DNA of 64,000 bases from Serripes groenlandicus (GCA_031761405.1 JASEVX010000001.1:42541359-42605358); one strand, 5' to 3'. Counted from the first letter of the stretch, positions 30,317 through 40,982 are shown. Notes: generated from the letters alone by a model not told the origin. Translations and numbers: made by a program.

Positions 30317-31778
30317 TTAACCCTTTCCCTCATACAGACGCTTTTTGATGCATCTGCAGCATACCACTTTTGAAAACATTGTGACAAAAGAAGAAATTGG
30401 TCAAGATGAGCAATTTCTCCTTTTTCCACAATGCTTTCACCTTTTTAGCTCACCTGTGCACGAAGTGCTCAGGGTGAGTTATTGTGATGGCCTTTTGTCC
30501 GGCGTCCGTCGTCCGTCAACTTTTTCTCCTCAGTAACCAGTGGGTCAATTGGGATGAAACTTCACAGGAAGCATCCCCACATTGACCTCACCAGAATTCC
30601 TTCAAATTTTTGGGATCCATGCATAATTCTGGTTTCCATGGCAACGAAATGATTTTTTTAAAAAAAAATCTTCTTCTCCAGAACTGGTTGGCAGATTTTC
30701 AAATAATTTTGTAGAAATGTTCCTTGGATGACCCTCTATCAGATTCCTTCAAGCCATATTGATTGGTCGAAAAACGTGGCCGCCAGGGGGCGGGGCTATT
30801 TTGCCTTATATGGCTATAGTGAAAACTTAAAAAATCTTCTCCTCCGAAAGTGTCTGGCCGATTTTCAAATAATTTTGTTGAAATGTTCCTTAGATGAACC
30901 TCTATCAGATTCATTCAAGCCATGTTGATTGGTTGAAAAACATGGCTGCCATGGGGGCGGGGCTATTTTGCCTTATATGGCTATAGTGAAAACTTAAAAA
31001 ATCTTCTTCTCCCAAACTGGTTGGTAGATTTTCAAATAATTTTGTAGAAATGTTCCTTAAGTGACCCACTATCAGATTCCTTCAAGCCATGTTGATTGGT
31101 CGAAAAACATGGCCGCCAGGAGTGGCGGGGCTATTATGCCTTATATGGCTATAGTGAAAACTTAAAAAATCTTCTTCTCCGAAAGTGTCAGGCCGATTTT
31201 CAAATAATTTTATAGAAATGTTCCTTGGATGACCCACTATCAGATTCCTTCAAGCCATGTTGAATGGTCGAAAAACATGGCCGCCAGGAGGGGCGGGGCT
31301 ATTTTGCCTTATATGGCTATAGTGAAAACTTAAAAAATCTTCTTCTCCAACAGTGTCAGGCAGATTTTCAAATAATTTTGTAGAAATGTTCCTTAAGTGA
31401 CCCACTATCCGATTCCTTCAAGCCATGTTGATTGGTCGAAAAACATGGCCGCCAGTGGGCAGGGCTGTATTGCATTATATGGCTATAGTGAAAACTTAAA
31501 AAATCTTCTCCTCCGAAAGTGTCAGGCAGATTTCCAAATAATATTGTAGAAATGTTCCTAGGGTGACCCTCTATCAGATTCCTTCAAGCCAAGTTGATTG
31601 GTCGAAAACTATGGCTGCCAGGGGGCGGGGCTTATATAGCTAAAGTGCAAAAAAAAATCAGGTGAGCGATTCCAGGGCCATCATGGCCCTCTTGTGTATA
31701 TACCCTCATTTAGGGGGATTTTCTATATTTTTGTCCAGATGTTTGCAAAGTCGTCTGCTGCATGTGGGAAAGGGTTAA
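30317..31778. mobile_element. TTAA MITE (family M1) split by an H1 element
   Basis: Left half TTAACCCTTTCCCTCATACA...AATGCTTTCACCTTTT; right half TATATACCCTCATTTAG...ATGTGGGAAAGGG-TTAA. Together they make one normal M1. The gap is the H1 insertion at 30446-31695. Confidence 0.8.
30446..31695 (+). mobile_element. Helitron2-like element (family H1), nested in M1
   Basis: 5' AGCTCACCTGTGCACGAAGT-GCTCAGGGTGAG; six to seven tandem units; 3' CAGGTGAGCGATTC, hairpin GGGCCATCATGGCCC, then TCTTGT. Complete ends and clean host flanks. Confidence 0.85.
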
Positions 31779-31968
31779 CCCTTTCCCTCATACGACAATT
31801 CTGCAGCAGATGGCTTTGAACGTATTTTGTCAAAACAGAAAATCTCCACAATTGGATGGATAACCTATGACAAAAAGTGGAAAACATTGTGGCAAAAGGA
31901 GAAATTGCACGTCTTGTGCCGTCTGCTGCAGATGCGTCAGAAAGCATATATATGAGGGAAAGGGTTAA
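31775..31968. mobile_element. TTAA MITE (family M1), abutting the previous copy
   Basis: Shares a single TTAA (31775-31778) with the preceding M1. Right end GAGGGAAAGGG-TTAA. Confidence 0.85.
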
Positions 31969-32049
31969 TATGAACATGCGCCTCCGTGCAGTCTGATAGT
32001 GTTAGTCGTTGCTCTCAATCTTGTAGTGCACAACTACGCATTCCGATCG

Positions 32050-32105
32050 TAATCCCTCATACAGACGTATTTGGGGGGGGGGGGGGGGGGGGGGGGAAGG
32101 GTTAA
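32050..32105. repeat. M1 ends around a poly-G run
   Basis: TAATCCCTCATACAGACG, then about 25 G, then AAGGGTTAA. Appears to be an M1 with its interior replaced by a G tract. Confidence 0.6.
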
Positions 32106-32298
32106 TTTACAATGATTTTGCATATTGCATATGTCATGTTTTGCAGAGGTCTGCTGCAGATGTGTTCTATATTAGAAAAGGTTAAAACCTCCGTATATCG
32201 GGCTTTCGTGTGGCATAACTCAAATATGTACTGTTTAACACTTATCATAATCATGACTGTAATGCAGTTTAACCACGAACGAAACAGGCGTCACTTGT

Positions 32299-32470
32299 TT
32301 AACCCTTGTCCACATGCAGACGCTTTCAAAATGAGCAATTTATCCTTTTGCCACAATTGTTTCAACCTTTTTCAGTAATTATACTCTCATTTACAGAGAT
32401 TTTCCATACGTTTCTGAAGATGTGTTTAACGTTGTCTGCTGCAGATTTGTTGTATGCGGGAAAGGGTTAA
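32299..32470. mobile_element. TTAA MITE (family M1)
   Basis: TTAACCCTTGTCCACATGCA left, GCGGGAAAGGG-TTAA right. A second partial M1 begins in the same TTAA (32467) and runs about 40 bp. Confidence 0.8.
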
Positions 32471-32669
32471 CCCTTGTTCACATGCAGACGACTTTTAATT
32501 GAAGTGCTGACGGCCAGGGGGCTGCAGGAAGGTTGGATAAGTAGGGAACATGTGAAAGGAAGTAACGATTGCAGCTTATGTTTATGTATTTATTGTTAAA
32601 TAGTTGAAAGATCAAATAAAAAATAGTAAATATTATGAAACTGCCAATTTGAAAACACGAGGACTTTGT

Positions 32670-33360
32670 AGGCATTATCGCTCACCTGAGTGCAATTGCT
32701 CACAAGTATACACATTTAAGACATGAAGGAACATTTGACAGCAGGTTTAGGCAGAATATTTTGAAGTTTCTGCCTTATTATATTGAGAAATATGTCAATG
32801 TTAAATCAACTTCAATCAAGTAGAAATAATTCTCTAAACTATGTTCTAGACTGGGAGAAAGTGTTTCAACAATACAAAACTCACCAAGACAATTATTCTG
32901 ACAAAGTTTCAAAATGTAACCTCCAGAGTGTAATCAAGATTTGCCTTCATTTGGCATTGTGACCTATTGTTGTTTACCCGATATGACGAACATGGACTAT
33001 ATATCATCAATACAAACATTCTGACAAAGTTTCAAGCTGCTTATGCAAAAAATGCCGCCTCGAAATTATTAACAAGATTTCCCTTCAATTTGGCCTAGTG
33101 ACCTAGTTTTTAACCCGGCATGACCCATATTCGAACTTGGCCTAGATATCATAAAGATAAACATTCTGACCAAATTTTAAAAAATGTGGCTTCTACAGTA
33201 TTGACAAGATTTTCAAAACTTGGCCTACATATCACCAAAACAAACATTTTGATACAGTTTCAACATGCTCAAGTTAAAAATGGAGCCTCCAGAGTGTTAA
33301 CAAGATTTCCCATCAATTTGGCTTAGTGACCTAGTTTCTGACCCAATATGAACCATATTC
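32670..33360 (+). repeat. Degenerate ~125-bp repeat region
   Basis: CGCTCACCTGAGTGCAATTGCTCA at left. Then three to four units with ACAAACATTCTGACAAAGTT, TTAACAAGATTTCCCTTCAA and TGGCCTAGTGACCTAGTTTT. Resembles the other 5'-hairpin elements, but no 3' end was found. Confidence 0.5.
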
Positions 33361-33615
33361 AAGAGAATGCCGTTGATACCTTCACAGCACTTGCGGGCAC
33401 CTGCACAGTCGCCCGGTTAAGGTTGTCGTTTGCACGCTACTGCTACAACTTAGTTCTTGGTGCATTGGTGGCTGAAGAGGAGACATCCTCTCTTGTGGGT
33501 ACTCCCCACCCTTCTCCTTCAGTCCTCCCTTCTTTTATAGGGCATCTTGTAGGACTGTTACTCTGACACCGTTGTGATAAACTGTGTGTCAAATTGTTAC
33601 CTTTTGTGAAGAGCG
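33361..33615. other. Unrecognised sequence
   Basis: A 72-codon open frame is present but has no recognisable domain or splice context. I do not call a gene. Confidence 0.4.
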
Positions 33616-33960
33616 CGACTGGATAATCTGATGAATGATGCGATTATCCGGCTTTTATAACCTGCGAGCTACAGTGGGTGGTCGGCCAGACGCCGGCCTG
33701 TCCCCGGTCAATATCTGATCGATTTCCGGCCGGGCTCTGAGCGGCGAATTTGGCCTGGTGCTCGCCCGATATGTGCGATGCCCGGCCAGACATCGGCCAT
33801 GCATCAACCGATTAATGTGCGATGAGGTTTCAAGTCCGAGTGTAAAGTAACTCGATGCCTGCGAGGAGTCCCGAAGGGTTCCGGCCGAAAATGCCTAGAA
33901 ATCCGCCGCAAACTACTCGCAAACCTATCGCAAGGTAATTGTGACTGGGGTTTAAGTGAT
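33616..33960. other. GC-rich, CpG-rich patch
   Basis: Dense CG dinucleotides (GGCCGGGCTCTGAGCGGCG, CGCCCGATATGTGCGATGCC) in an otherwise AT-rich region. GATAATC...GATTATC inverted pair near 33633-33657. No ORF or homology recognised. Confidence 0.5.
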
Positions 33961-34145
33961 ACTAGGTAGGCTACATTTTTAATTCATAAATATGCTTTTG
34001 AAAACAATATAAATCTGCAGCAGAAGACTTAAAACATAAATGCTGATATCCATATCTCTATGTGCAGACATAAGGCACATTCCTGTAAGCATTTTCTTCG
34101 CCATTGGGGATCTTCATTCGGACTTCACGAGGTCAATAGTTGGCC

Positions 34146-34345
34146 CCCGCTAAATCCGCCACTGCATTTGTCACGCGACCTCTTTGTTTACCATTAAGTA
34201 TTGGTCACACGGGCTCTACAGGCATCCGGTTAATCCGCCACTGCATTTGTCACGCGACTTCTTTGTTTACCATTAAGTATTGGTCACACGGGCCCTACGG
34301 GCATCCGGTTAATCCGCCACTGCATTTGTCACGCGACTTTTTTGT
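34146..34345. repeat. 79-bp tandem repeat, ~2.5 copies
   Basis: ATCCGCCACTGCATTTGTCA starts at 34154, 34233 and 34312, an exact 79-bp period with few differences. Confidence 0.9.
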
Positions 34346-34779
34346 ATTTTTCCGTGTTAATAAGCTTCCATATTTGACGTCGGTGCATTAATTTCTAAAG
34401 CATTTATTAAACTTATATTGGAGTACTCACGCTTCAAGTTTTTCACTGATTCACTGATGTTCCAACAACATTATAATGATCTTTTTTTGGGAGATCTTAA
34501 CCTTTTAAATGCAGTTTATTTTAATCCATGATGAACTATTTTTCTCGCGCAGTCGCACCCTAAAATGCGTTGTTGGGTGTTAACAGCAATTGGCAGAGTG
34601 CCAACTCCGAAAAAATGGTATACTACTGAGGGCCCTGGATCGTTCACCTTATGCAATATGGTGCGTCATGTCAACCACAGTCAACCATAATTGCGGTCGG
34701 GTAAGCTAATACAAGAAGACCAGTATAGTTTCACTGCAACAAGGCGAAATTACCCGCCCTACGTTGTCTGTCTCAGTTT

Positions 34780-34928
34780 GTTAAATCAATATGACTTCTG
34801 GTAACTGGTAGATGGTCGGTCACCCAAGAAACAATTCTTCAAAATTCTTTGGAAATCGGCTGGACTTTTTTGGAGACGAAGATTTTGAAATTTTTCACTA
34901 ATGCCGTCCTGCCCGACCGGCCATGTGT
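34780..34928 (-). repeat. Degraded H1 unit fragment
   Basis: GGTCACCCAAGAAACAATTC, GGAAATCGGCTGGAC and TTTTTCACTAATGCC resemble minus-oriented H1 units. Confidence 0.5.
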
Positions 34929-36152
34929 TTAGCTCACCTGAGCGCGAAGTGCTCAAAGTGAATTATTGCGATCGCCCCTTGTCCGTTGTCCATCAACATC
35001 TCCTCTGTTCTCACTAAAACTCATTCATTGTTATCCATGCATAATTCTGGTTTCCATGGCAATGTCAAAAAAAGAAATATCGGTTTTGTCGTATATGGCT
35101 ATAGTGAACATTTTAAAAGATATTCTCCTTCAAAAGTATGGCAATTTTCCAAATAATTTTGTAGAAACGTTCCTTCTGTCTATATCAAATTCCTTCAAGC
35201 CACATTGAATGGTTGAAAAACGTAGCCACCGGGGGCGGGACTGTTTGCCTTATATGAATATAGTGAACAAATTATTTTGTAGAAAAGTTCTTCAAAACGA
35301 GTTGATTGGTCCAAAAACATGACTTCTCGAAAAGCATCTGAACGATTATTTGGATATTGGCCAGCTACTTTCGGAGAAAAAGATTTTTAAAGTTTTCACA
35401 ATAGCCATAAAAGGTAGAACAGCTCCGCCCCTTCAGGCCATGTTGTTCAACCATCAACATGGCATGAAAGAGGGTCATTCTTTCTACAAAATTCCTTGGA
35501 AAACTGCGAGATACTTTCGGAGGAGAACATTTTGAAGTTTTCTCTTTAGTCATATAAGTAAAAAGTACCCAGCTTGTCGACCACGTTTTTTGACAACAGC
35601 ATGACTTGAATGAATCAGTAAGGTCGCCCAAGAAACATTTCTACAAAATAATTTGGAAATCGGCCAATTAATTTCGGAGAAGATTTATAAAGTTGTCATT
35701 ATAGTTATATAATGCAAAAAAAGCCCAACCCCCTTGCGGCAATGTTATTCGAACAATAAACATGGCTTAAAGGAATCTGATGAACACAAAGAATATCTTT
35801 TACAAAATTATTTTGACATCGGCACTTTTGGAGGAGAAGATTGTTAAAATGTTCACTATAGCCATATAAGGCGAAACAGCCCTGCCCCCTGGCTGCCATG
35901 TTTTTCGACCAATCAACATTGCTTGAAGGAATCTGAACTTTTCTACATTTTCTTTTTAAATCTGCCAACCCATTTGGGAGGAGAACAAATTGATTTTCTC
36001 CCCATCAGTTGCCATGGAGACCGGAATTCTGCATGGATAAACAAAATGAATGAGGTTTGATGAGGAAATCGAGAAGATGCTGGTTGTGAAGCTTCATCAA
36101 AATGTATCCGAACAAATTGCGATTACATTAACTCACGTTGAGCACTTAGTGA
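34929..36152. mobile_element. Two decayed H1 copies in inverted orientation
   Basis: Left: plus-oriented 5' end AGCTCACCTGAGCGCGAAGT. Right: minus-oriented 5' end, TTAACTCACGTTGAGCACTT. Internal units change strand near 35290 (from ATGGCTATAGTGAACA to TTTTCACAATAGCC). Flanked on the right by an M1 half (to ~36225). Confidence 0.6.
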
Positions 36153-36251
36153 GCAATTTCACCTTTGTCCACAATGTTTTCAGAAGTCGTCTGCTGCTAT
36201 TGCGTCAAAATGCGTCTACACATGTAACGATACGGATAACGCATACCATTT

Positions 36252-36464
36252 GAGCCGTTCCACGAGAAAACCAACATTATGGACTCTGTGTAATGCATCG
36301 ATCAAAATCAGCCTGCGCAGGCTAATCCGAGCCGACACATTCCGCCTCAGAGTGATGATTCCCGAAACATAAAGTGTCTGCCCGGGTTAGCCTGCGCAGT
36401 ATGCTCAGGCTGATCCAGGTCGATACTTTACGCAGAGTCCAACATGTAGGTTTTCTTTTGGAAC
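36252..36464. mobile_element. GAGCCGT-ended MITE (family M2)
   Basis: Left end GAGCCGTTCCACGAGAAAAC, right end GTTTTCTTTTGGAAC. Interior has TCAGCCTGCGCAGGCTAATC and GCCTGCGCAGTATGCTCAGG. Confidence 0.75.
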
Positions 36465-36639
36465 TACGATTTATTTTTCATTAATGACATTAAATGAAAA
36501 GTGTTGGTATGATACAATAAAATAAATAAAGAAACCGTTGAATAATTAATTATTTTATATCAATATGTAAAGAATCACAACCAATACATTTTTTAAAAAT
36601 TATACAGTAAAGAGGCACAAACATTAACAAACCCGTTCC

Positions 36640-37260
36640 TGTTTGCAGCATCTTCAGCAGACGACATCTTATTCTGGAATTGTCTGCTGCAAAAGCGACA
36701 AATATCGATTATATAAAGCAAGCTGTTAAGAAAAGCTTAGATACTTTGAAAAAGGAAAGGGGGTAAGGCCGAATAAAAAATATCATCTTTTTAAAAATAG
36801 TAGAAACAAAAGAAAAGAAATATGTCAAAAGTCGTCTGCAGTAGAAGCCTAAAATTAAAGTTCTTCCAGACCAAAGATAAGAGCCCTCTGTACAGACGAA
36901 ACCGGGCAAGTAATGAACACCGTTTACAAGCAGACGACAAGACATTCCGCTGTTAATGTTTTTTTCGCTGTCACATTATCTGGATTTTTAGACCCCTAGA
37001 TGACAAGATAATTATTCACCACGAAGAGTTTGAGACGACATAATCATTTCGGTGTTTAAGCTGCGCTCCAGGAAAAGTAACGTTAAGACAAATGCAGACG
37101 CCTCGATGCAGCATTATACTTTTAAAAACATTTGTCCCAATATTTTCATATATTTTCAATAATAATACCCCCGTTTATTTAGATTTTCTATAGTTTTGCC
37201 CTGACGTTTTATAGTCGTCTGGTTTTTTTATTGCATTACAGAAAAGATTCGATGGATTTG
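36640..37260. repeat. Scattered M1-derived fragments
   Basis: CAGCAGACGACATC, TTGTCTGCTGCAAAAGC, AAAGTCGTCTGCAGTAGA and similar arms occur without clear ends. Confidence 0.45.
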
Positions 37261-37342
37261 CGACCAGTGTATTCCAGCACAGTTTGTTCTGGACCTACTC
37301 CGTTCGCAAATTGGTCACAGATGCCATCAAAATGTTACTACA

Positions 37343-37378
<36 letters not shown>
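37343..37378. repeat. CA microsatellite
   Basis: Uninterrupted (CA)n after CACGTA. Confidence 0.95.
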
Positions 37379-37382
<4 letters not shown>

Positions 37383-37493
37383 AGTTTGAATATTGTAGTT
37401 AGACATACTTTAAGTTCATTTGTCATCATCGATGCCCTATGGTTGGCTTTTCTGGGTCCCGGCTCATTTTTCTGTCAAGGCACGTTGAATATT

Positions 37494-38156
37494 TTATAGC
37501 CGTTTTGCGTAAATTTTCGTTGATAAATTATCGCCTGTATTGGTAAAAACGGCACTACCGTTAATTTTATAATCGCTATATAGAATCTTGTGGAGGGTCT
37601 CGAAATCAAACTTGTCGTAAATACGCTGGGAAGAGTTCGACGTTCCTTCACCGGTCACGCATGCGGGGTCCAATCCTAATTCTTTAGAGAACCCTAACGC
37701 TGCTTTCATCAATTTGGAGGCCGCTCCCTGGCCTCTTAAGTCTTTATGAACACAAAGTGCTAAAAAATGAACAGCTGTTTCGATATCGTACTTCTTAAAA
37801 ACGTCCATTTCTTTTGATTTGTGGCTCAAAAATTGGTGTATAGCTATAAACTTTTTGTTGGCAAACTTCGAGGGATCAAATGTGGTGTCCTCTCGCCGGT
37901 CCAGTCCGATGATTCGGACACCAATGACCTCCTGGGTGGTATCGGAGATCAATATCACCGAAAGGTCATCTCGTAACAACTTCCACCAAGTTTGATAAAG
38001 TTCGTCGTCGAAGTCGATCTGTAATGATTTACACAGGGTTTCATCCGGGTAAAAATGTATTTTCAAGAACTCGATTATCGCTGGTCTACGTTTCTCTGTG
38101 GCTAACTCAAGATGAGCTTCTTGGAAATCAATACTAGCCGTACATCGTTTGAAAGC
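37494..38156 (-). CDS. GNAT-family N-acetyltransferase, last exon
   Basis: 220 codons plus TAA (37494-37496). Minus-strand acceptor gctttttttcctcag lies just upstream at 38157-38171, so the gene has at least one more 5' exon, which I could not identify. Residues 132-145 (LALCVHKDLRGQGA) carry the acetyl-CoA-binding loop R-x-x-G-x-A; residues 173-185 (SNSSQRIYDKFDF) match the C-terminal GNAT SxxxYxKxGF-like segment. Overall layout (PDETLCKSL near 37-45, LxLDRRED, long central helix) resembles the arylalkylamine/dopamine N-acetyltransferase-like group of invertebrates. Acetylation of an amine substrate is the likely activity; the substrate is not deducible. Confidence 0.85.
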   Translation of the reverse strand, partial: AFKRCTASIDFQEAHLELATEKRRPAIIEFLKIHFYPDETLCKSLQIDFDDELYQTWWKLLRDDLSVILISDTTQEVIGVRIIGLDRREDTTFDPSKFANKKFIAIHQFLSHKSKEMDVFKKYDIETAVHFLALCVHKDLRGQGAASKLMKAALGFSKELGLDPACVTGEGTSNSSQRIYDKFDFETLHKILYSDYKINGSAVFTNTGDNLSTKIYAKRL

Positions 38157-38233
38157 CTGAGGAAAAAAAGCAATATTTACAATCTGTACTATACAGCTAA
38201 ACTCGTAAAACAAGATTTATATCTCAAACAACG

Positions 38234-38692
38234 TTTATCCCTTTCCCACCATTTGGTCACATCTTCTTCAGACGACTTTTGAAATCATCGTCATGAGCAA
38301 TTCGAGGGCTTGGTGTGAAACGGTTGTAACTAAAATTTGTCTTTTTTTTTACGATGTTAATCACTTCGCCATAAAGTCTTTATAAGCATTAAATCATTTT
38401 TCTTGGTAAACAATGGAAATTTAGGTGCCAATTTGCTCGTTCTGAGCAATGGCACCTTAATTTGCATTGTTTACAAAGGGGTCAAAATTGCCCCTAAACC
38501 AGGGTTTTCAAAATAGCTTTTTAGTTACAACCGTTTCACGCCAAGCCCTCGAATTTCTCTGTTTGCCAAAATGTGTTCAACTGTATTCATTAATTACATT
38601 TCAATGTATATATATTTTTTCTGTATTTTATTATGTCTTAGATGTTCTCAAAGCCGTCATCTGCATATGTGTTGAATGTGGAAAAAGGTTAT
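38234..38692. mobile_element. TTAA MITE (family M1) split by M3 element
   Basis: Left half TTATCCCTTTCCCACC...CATGAGCAATT; right half AATTTCTCTGTTTGCCAAAA...TGTGGAAAAAGGTTA. The halves rejoin as a normal M1 once the M3 element and one AATT are removed. Confidence 0.8.
38303..38551. mobile_element. Palindromic MITE with 4-bp target duplication (family M3)
   Basis: Left CGAGGGCTTGGTGTGAAACG, right CGTTTCACGCCAAGCCCTCG; long inverted repeats continue through GTTGTAACTAAAA. Second inner stem GCCAAT...GAGCAATGGC. Flanked by AATT on both sides, where intact M1 has one AATT. Confidence 0.88.
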
Positions 38693-38780
38693 ATAAAGAC
38701 ATTGCCATCCATTTTGGTGTAGGACATTGCTTGCTTAAATTTGGAGATTAACAACTACCCTAAATTAAACTGTTTTGGGG

Positions 38781-38991
38781 TTAATTCTTTCACTGTCGAA
38801 TTTAACAAACTCGATTTTTACATGTTGAAAAACTTAACCAATCCATTTTTTCGTCAACAAGAACTTTGGTAACACTTATGTAAAGGTGGCAATCAATGCA
38901 GATTTCAGCAGTCAGCTCGTTACGAGCTATCTTACCTGAATGTGCATTGTTTGAAAAGGCCTTTAATTGTCTTTAACATGGCGAGGGTTAA
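38781..38991. mobile_element. TTAA MITE (family M4)
   Basis: TTAATTCTTTCACTGTCGAA at left, GGCGAGGGTTAA at right, central CAGCTCGTTACGAGCT palindrome. Same family as 50304-50516. Confidence 0.7.
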
Positions 38992-39052
38992 TATCACCCT
39001 ACTATTATGAATATTCTTATACCCCAATATATATAATATGGATATAGTGATT

Positions 39053-39074
39053 GATTGATTGATTGATTGATTGT
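39053..39074. repeat. TTGA microsatellite
   Basis: (ATTG)n run followed by TTTTCAACTC. Confidence 0.7.
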
Positions 39075-39222
39075 TTTCAACTCTTTTTTTCCAGACAAAT
39101 CACGGCAGTACTCAACATAGGTCTTTCCAAACCACTGGCTGCTTTTCCACATATATTGAAAGCCCTTTGGTGGATTGACAGCCCTCTATGGATATAGACA
39201 ATTAATCAGTTTCCGAAAGAGA

Positions 39223-39408
39223 GTGGAAGAAAGTGGTGCAGAGGTTAATCGTCGGCCTCTCGTACCAAAGGTCCCGTGATGAGAGGATTTTTACTTTGGG
39301 TTTTTTCCATACAAACGGCGCGAGTACTGGTTAAGTGTCCAGGAAGCAGATATCGAGCGTGATTAATATAAGCTGAAAGCTTGTTTCGCAATCGATGTAA
39401 AATAAAGA
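39223..39408 (+). repeat. tRNA-derived SINE (family S2)
   Basis: GTGGTGCAGAGGTTAATCGT-CGGCCTCTCGTACCAAAGGT head; AAGTGTCCAGGAAGCAGATA and TTTCGCAATCGATGTAAAAT tail. B-box region partly deleted. Confidence 0.75.
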
Positions 39409-39534
39409 GAGTACGATTGTATTCAATGCGAACTTTTTAGAATCCAGATCAGGCGACATATTCCTGCAGTGTCTTAGCATAGCCGTCGCTCATTTTGATC
39501 ATGATCTTCTCTGTTGGCCATGTCTTATTCCATT

Positions 39535-39758
39535 TTAACACTTTCCCACATACAGACGATATCTGACGCCTCTGAAAGAGACAACTTTTGAAAACACCGT
39601 GGCAAAGGTAGAAATTGCTCATTATGAGAAATATCTACCTTTGCCACAGTGTTTTCAACTCTTGGCAATAAATATACTTTAAATTACAGAGAATTTCCAT
39701 ATTTTGATACAGATGTTTTCAGTCTGCTGCAGATTCGCTGTATATGGGAAAGGGTTGA
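39535..39758. mobile_element. TTAA MITE (family M1)
   Basis: TTAACACTTTCCCACATACA left; TATGGGAAAGGGTTGA right (one TTAA mutated). Confidence 0.8.
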
Positions 39759-39810
39759 TATCCAGAAAGCCACGGCAAGGAAAACGGTCATGACCAAACT
39801 TTTGGTATAC

Positions 39811-40084
39811 TTTGTTTGTTTGTTTGTTTGTTTGGAGTTTAACGCCGTTTTCAACAGCTTTGGTCATATCACGGCGGTCAGTGCACCTACCCATGTTTTC
39901 CTGGCTTTCCCACACCAGTACTTACACAACATTCTTCCGAAGCCACTGACTACTTTCTCACATAGATCAGAGGTGAGAGGCAATGGAAAACATCGCCCGA
40001 AAGAACGCGCCGCAACCGGGTATCGAACCCGTGACCTCCAGATCACGAGTCAGATACGCTACCAATTGAGCTACCCGGCCGGGC
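39811..40084 (-). repeat. Young SINE S1b with 12-bp target duplication
   Basis: Reverse copy, nearly identical to 18513-18777. CTTTTGGTATAC flanks it at 39799-39810 and 40085-40096. The tail on this strand reads (TTTG)n. Confidence 0.92.
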
Positions 40085-40120
40085 CTTTTGGTATACAAAC
40101 TTAACATACGTAATTTAATT

Positions 40121-40319
40121 TTAACCCTTCCCCACATACAGTTAATCTGCAACAGTCGACTTTAAGATACGTCTAAACAAAAACACAGAAAAAAGTTGAA
40201 AACATTGTGGCAAAAAGAGAAATTGCTCGTCTTGAGCAGTTTCTACTTTTGCCATAATGTTTTTAAAAGTCGTCTGCTGCAGAGGCATCAGAAAGCGACT
40301 ATATGTGGGAAAGGGTTAA
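40121..40319. mobile_element. TTAA MITE (family M1)
   Basis: TTAACCCTTCCCCACATACA left; ATGTGGGAAAGGG-TTAA right. Confidence 0.85.
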
Positions 40320-40479
40320 AATCTACAACGGACCATTTACGCGTGACGTGACTTATAACGTCATTACACAATCATTACCTAAGCATGAAATGCTGTTTAA
40401 CCTTATCCTGTATTACCCGACGATATCAACATCATCCCTGCCTTCGTGTAAATATAATTGTTAATGTACAGTTGAGCCG

Positions 40480-40615
40480 CGTCCGGCGATAAGGGGATCG
40501 TAATGCATCTGCGTACAGTCAAGACTCGGGCGTGCTGGTATATCCGCACAGTCTCGCCACAGCCTTCGTTGTCTGTCTTCATGTACGTTAATAGACTCAA
40601 ATGCATCTTTTGATC
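40480..40615. repeat. ~130-bp duplicated segment, copy 1
   Basis: ATCTGCGTACAGT...ACTCGGG...AATAGACT...ATGCATCTT shared in the same order with 52600-52730. Identity unknown. Confidence 0.5.
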
Positions 40616-40667
40616 AGAAATAAGAACAGTACATCAATCTAATGTTGCGTCACTTTACCAGTAGAAT

Positions 40668-40745
40668 AACATGCGTAGGTGAACTCGTCACCGTGATATG
40701 GCAGAACATTGTTGAAATCAGCGTTAACCCTAATCAATCAATCAA
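40668..40745 (+). repeat. SINE S1 3' fragment
   Basis: ATGCGTAGGTGAACTCG, CACCGTGATATGGC, CAGCGTTAACCCTAATCAAT and (ATCA)n tail. Confidence 0.7.
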
Positions 40746-40982
40746 TCAATCAGCCAATCAGTCAATCAACCAATTGTTTCTGTTATGGATATTAAACATG
40801 AATGGTAGGTATTTAATAAATTATAGATTCGATAAAGAATTGTGTACGTCTTGCTGGTTATACTTGACTGTAAACTGTTTGTTTACCATGCTGAAGTTCT
40901 ATTAAAACGAATAATACCATTACGCAAAATGTCAGAAAAAGACTAATATTGTCAGGTAATATAGATCTACATGTTATTTTAG

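Noticed and set aside
33348..33566. 72-codon open frame as a gene
   Set aside because: No domain, no homology recognised and no supporting splice sites.
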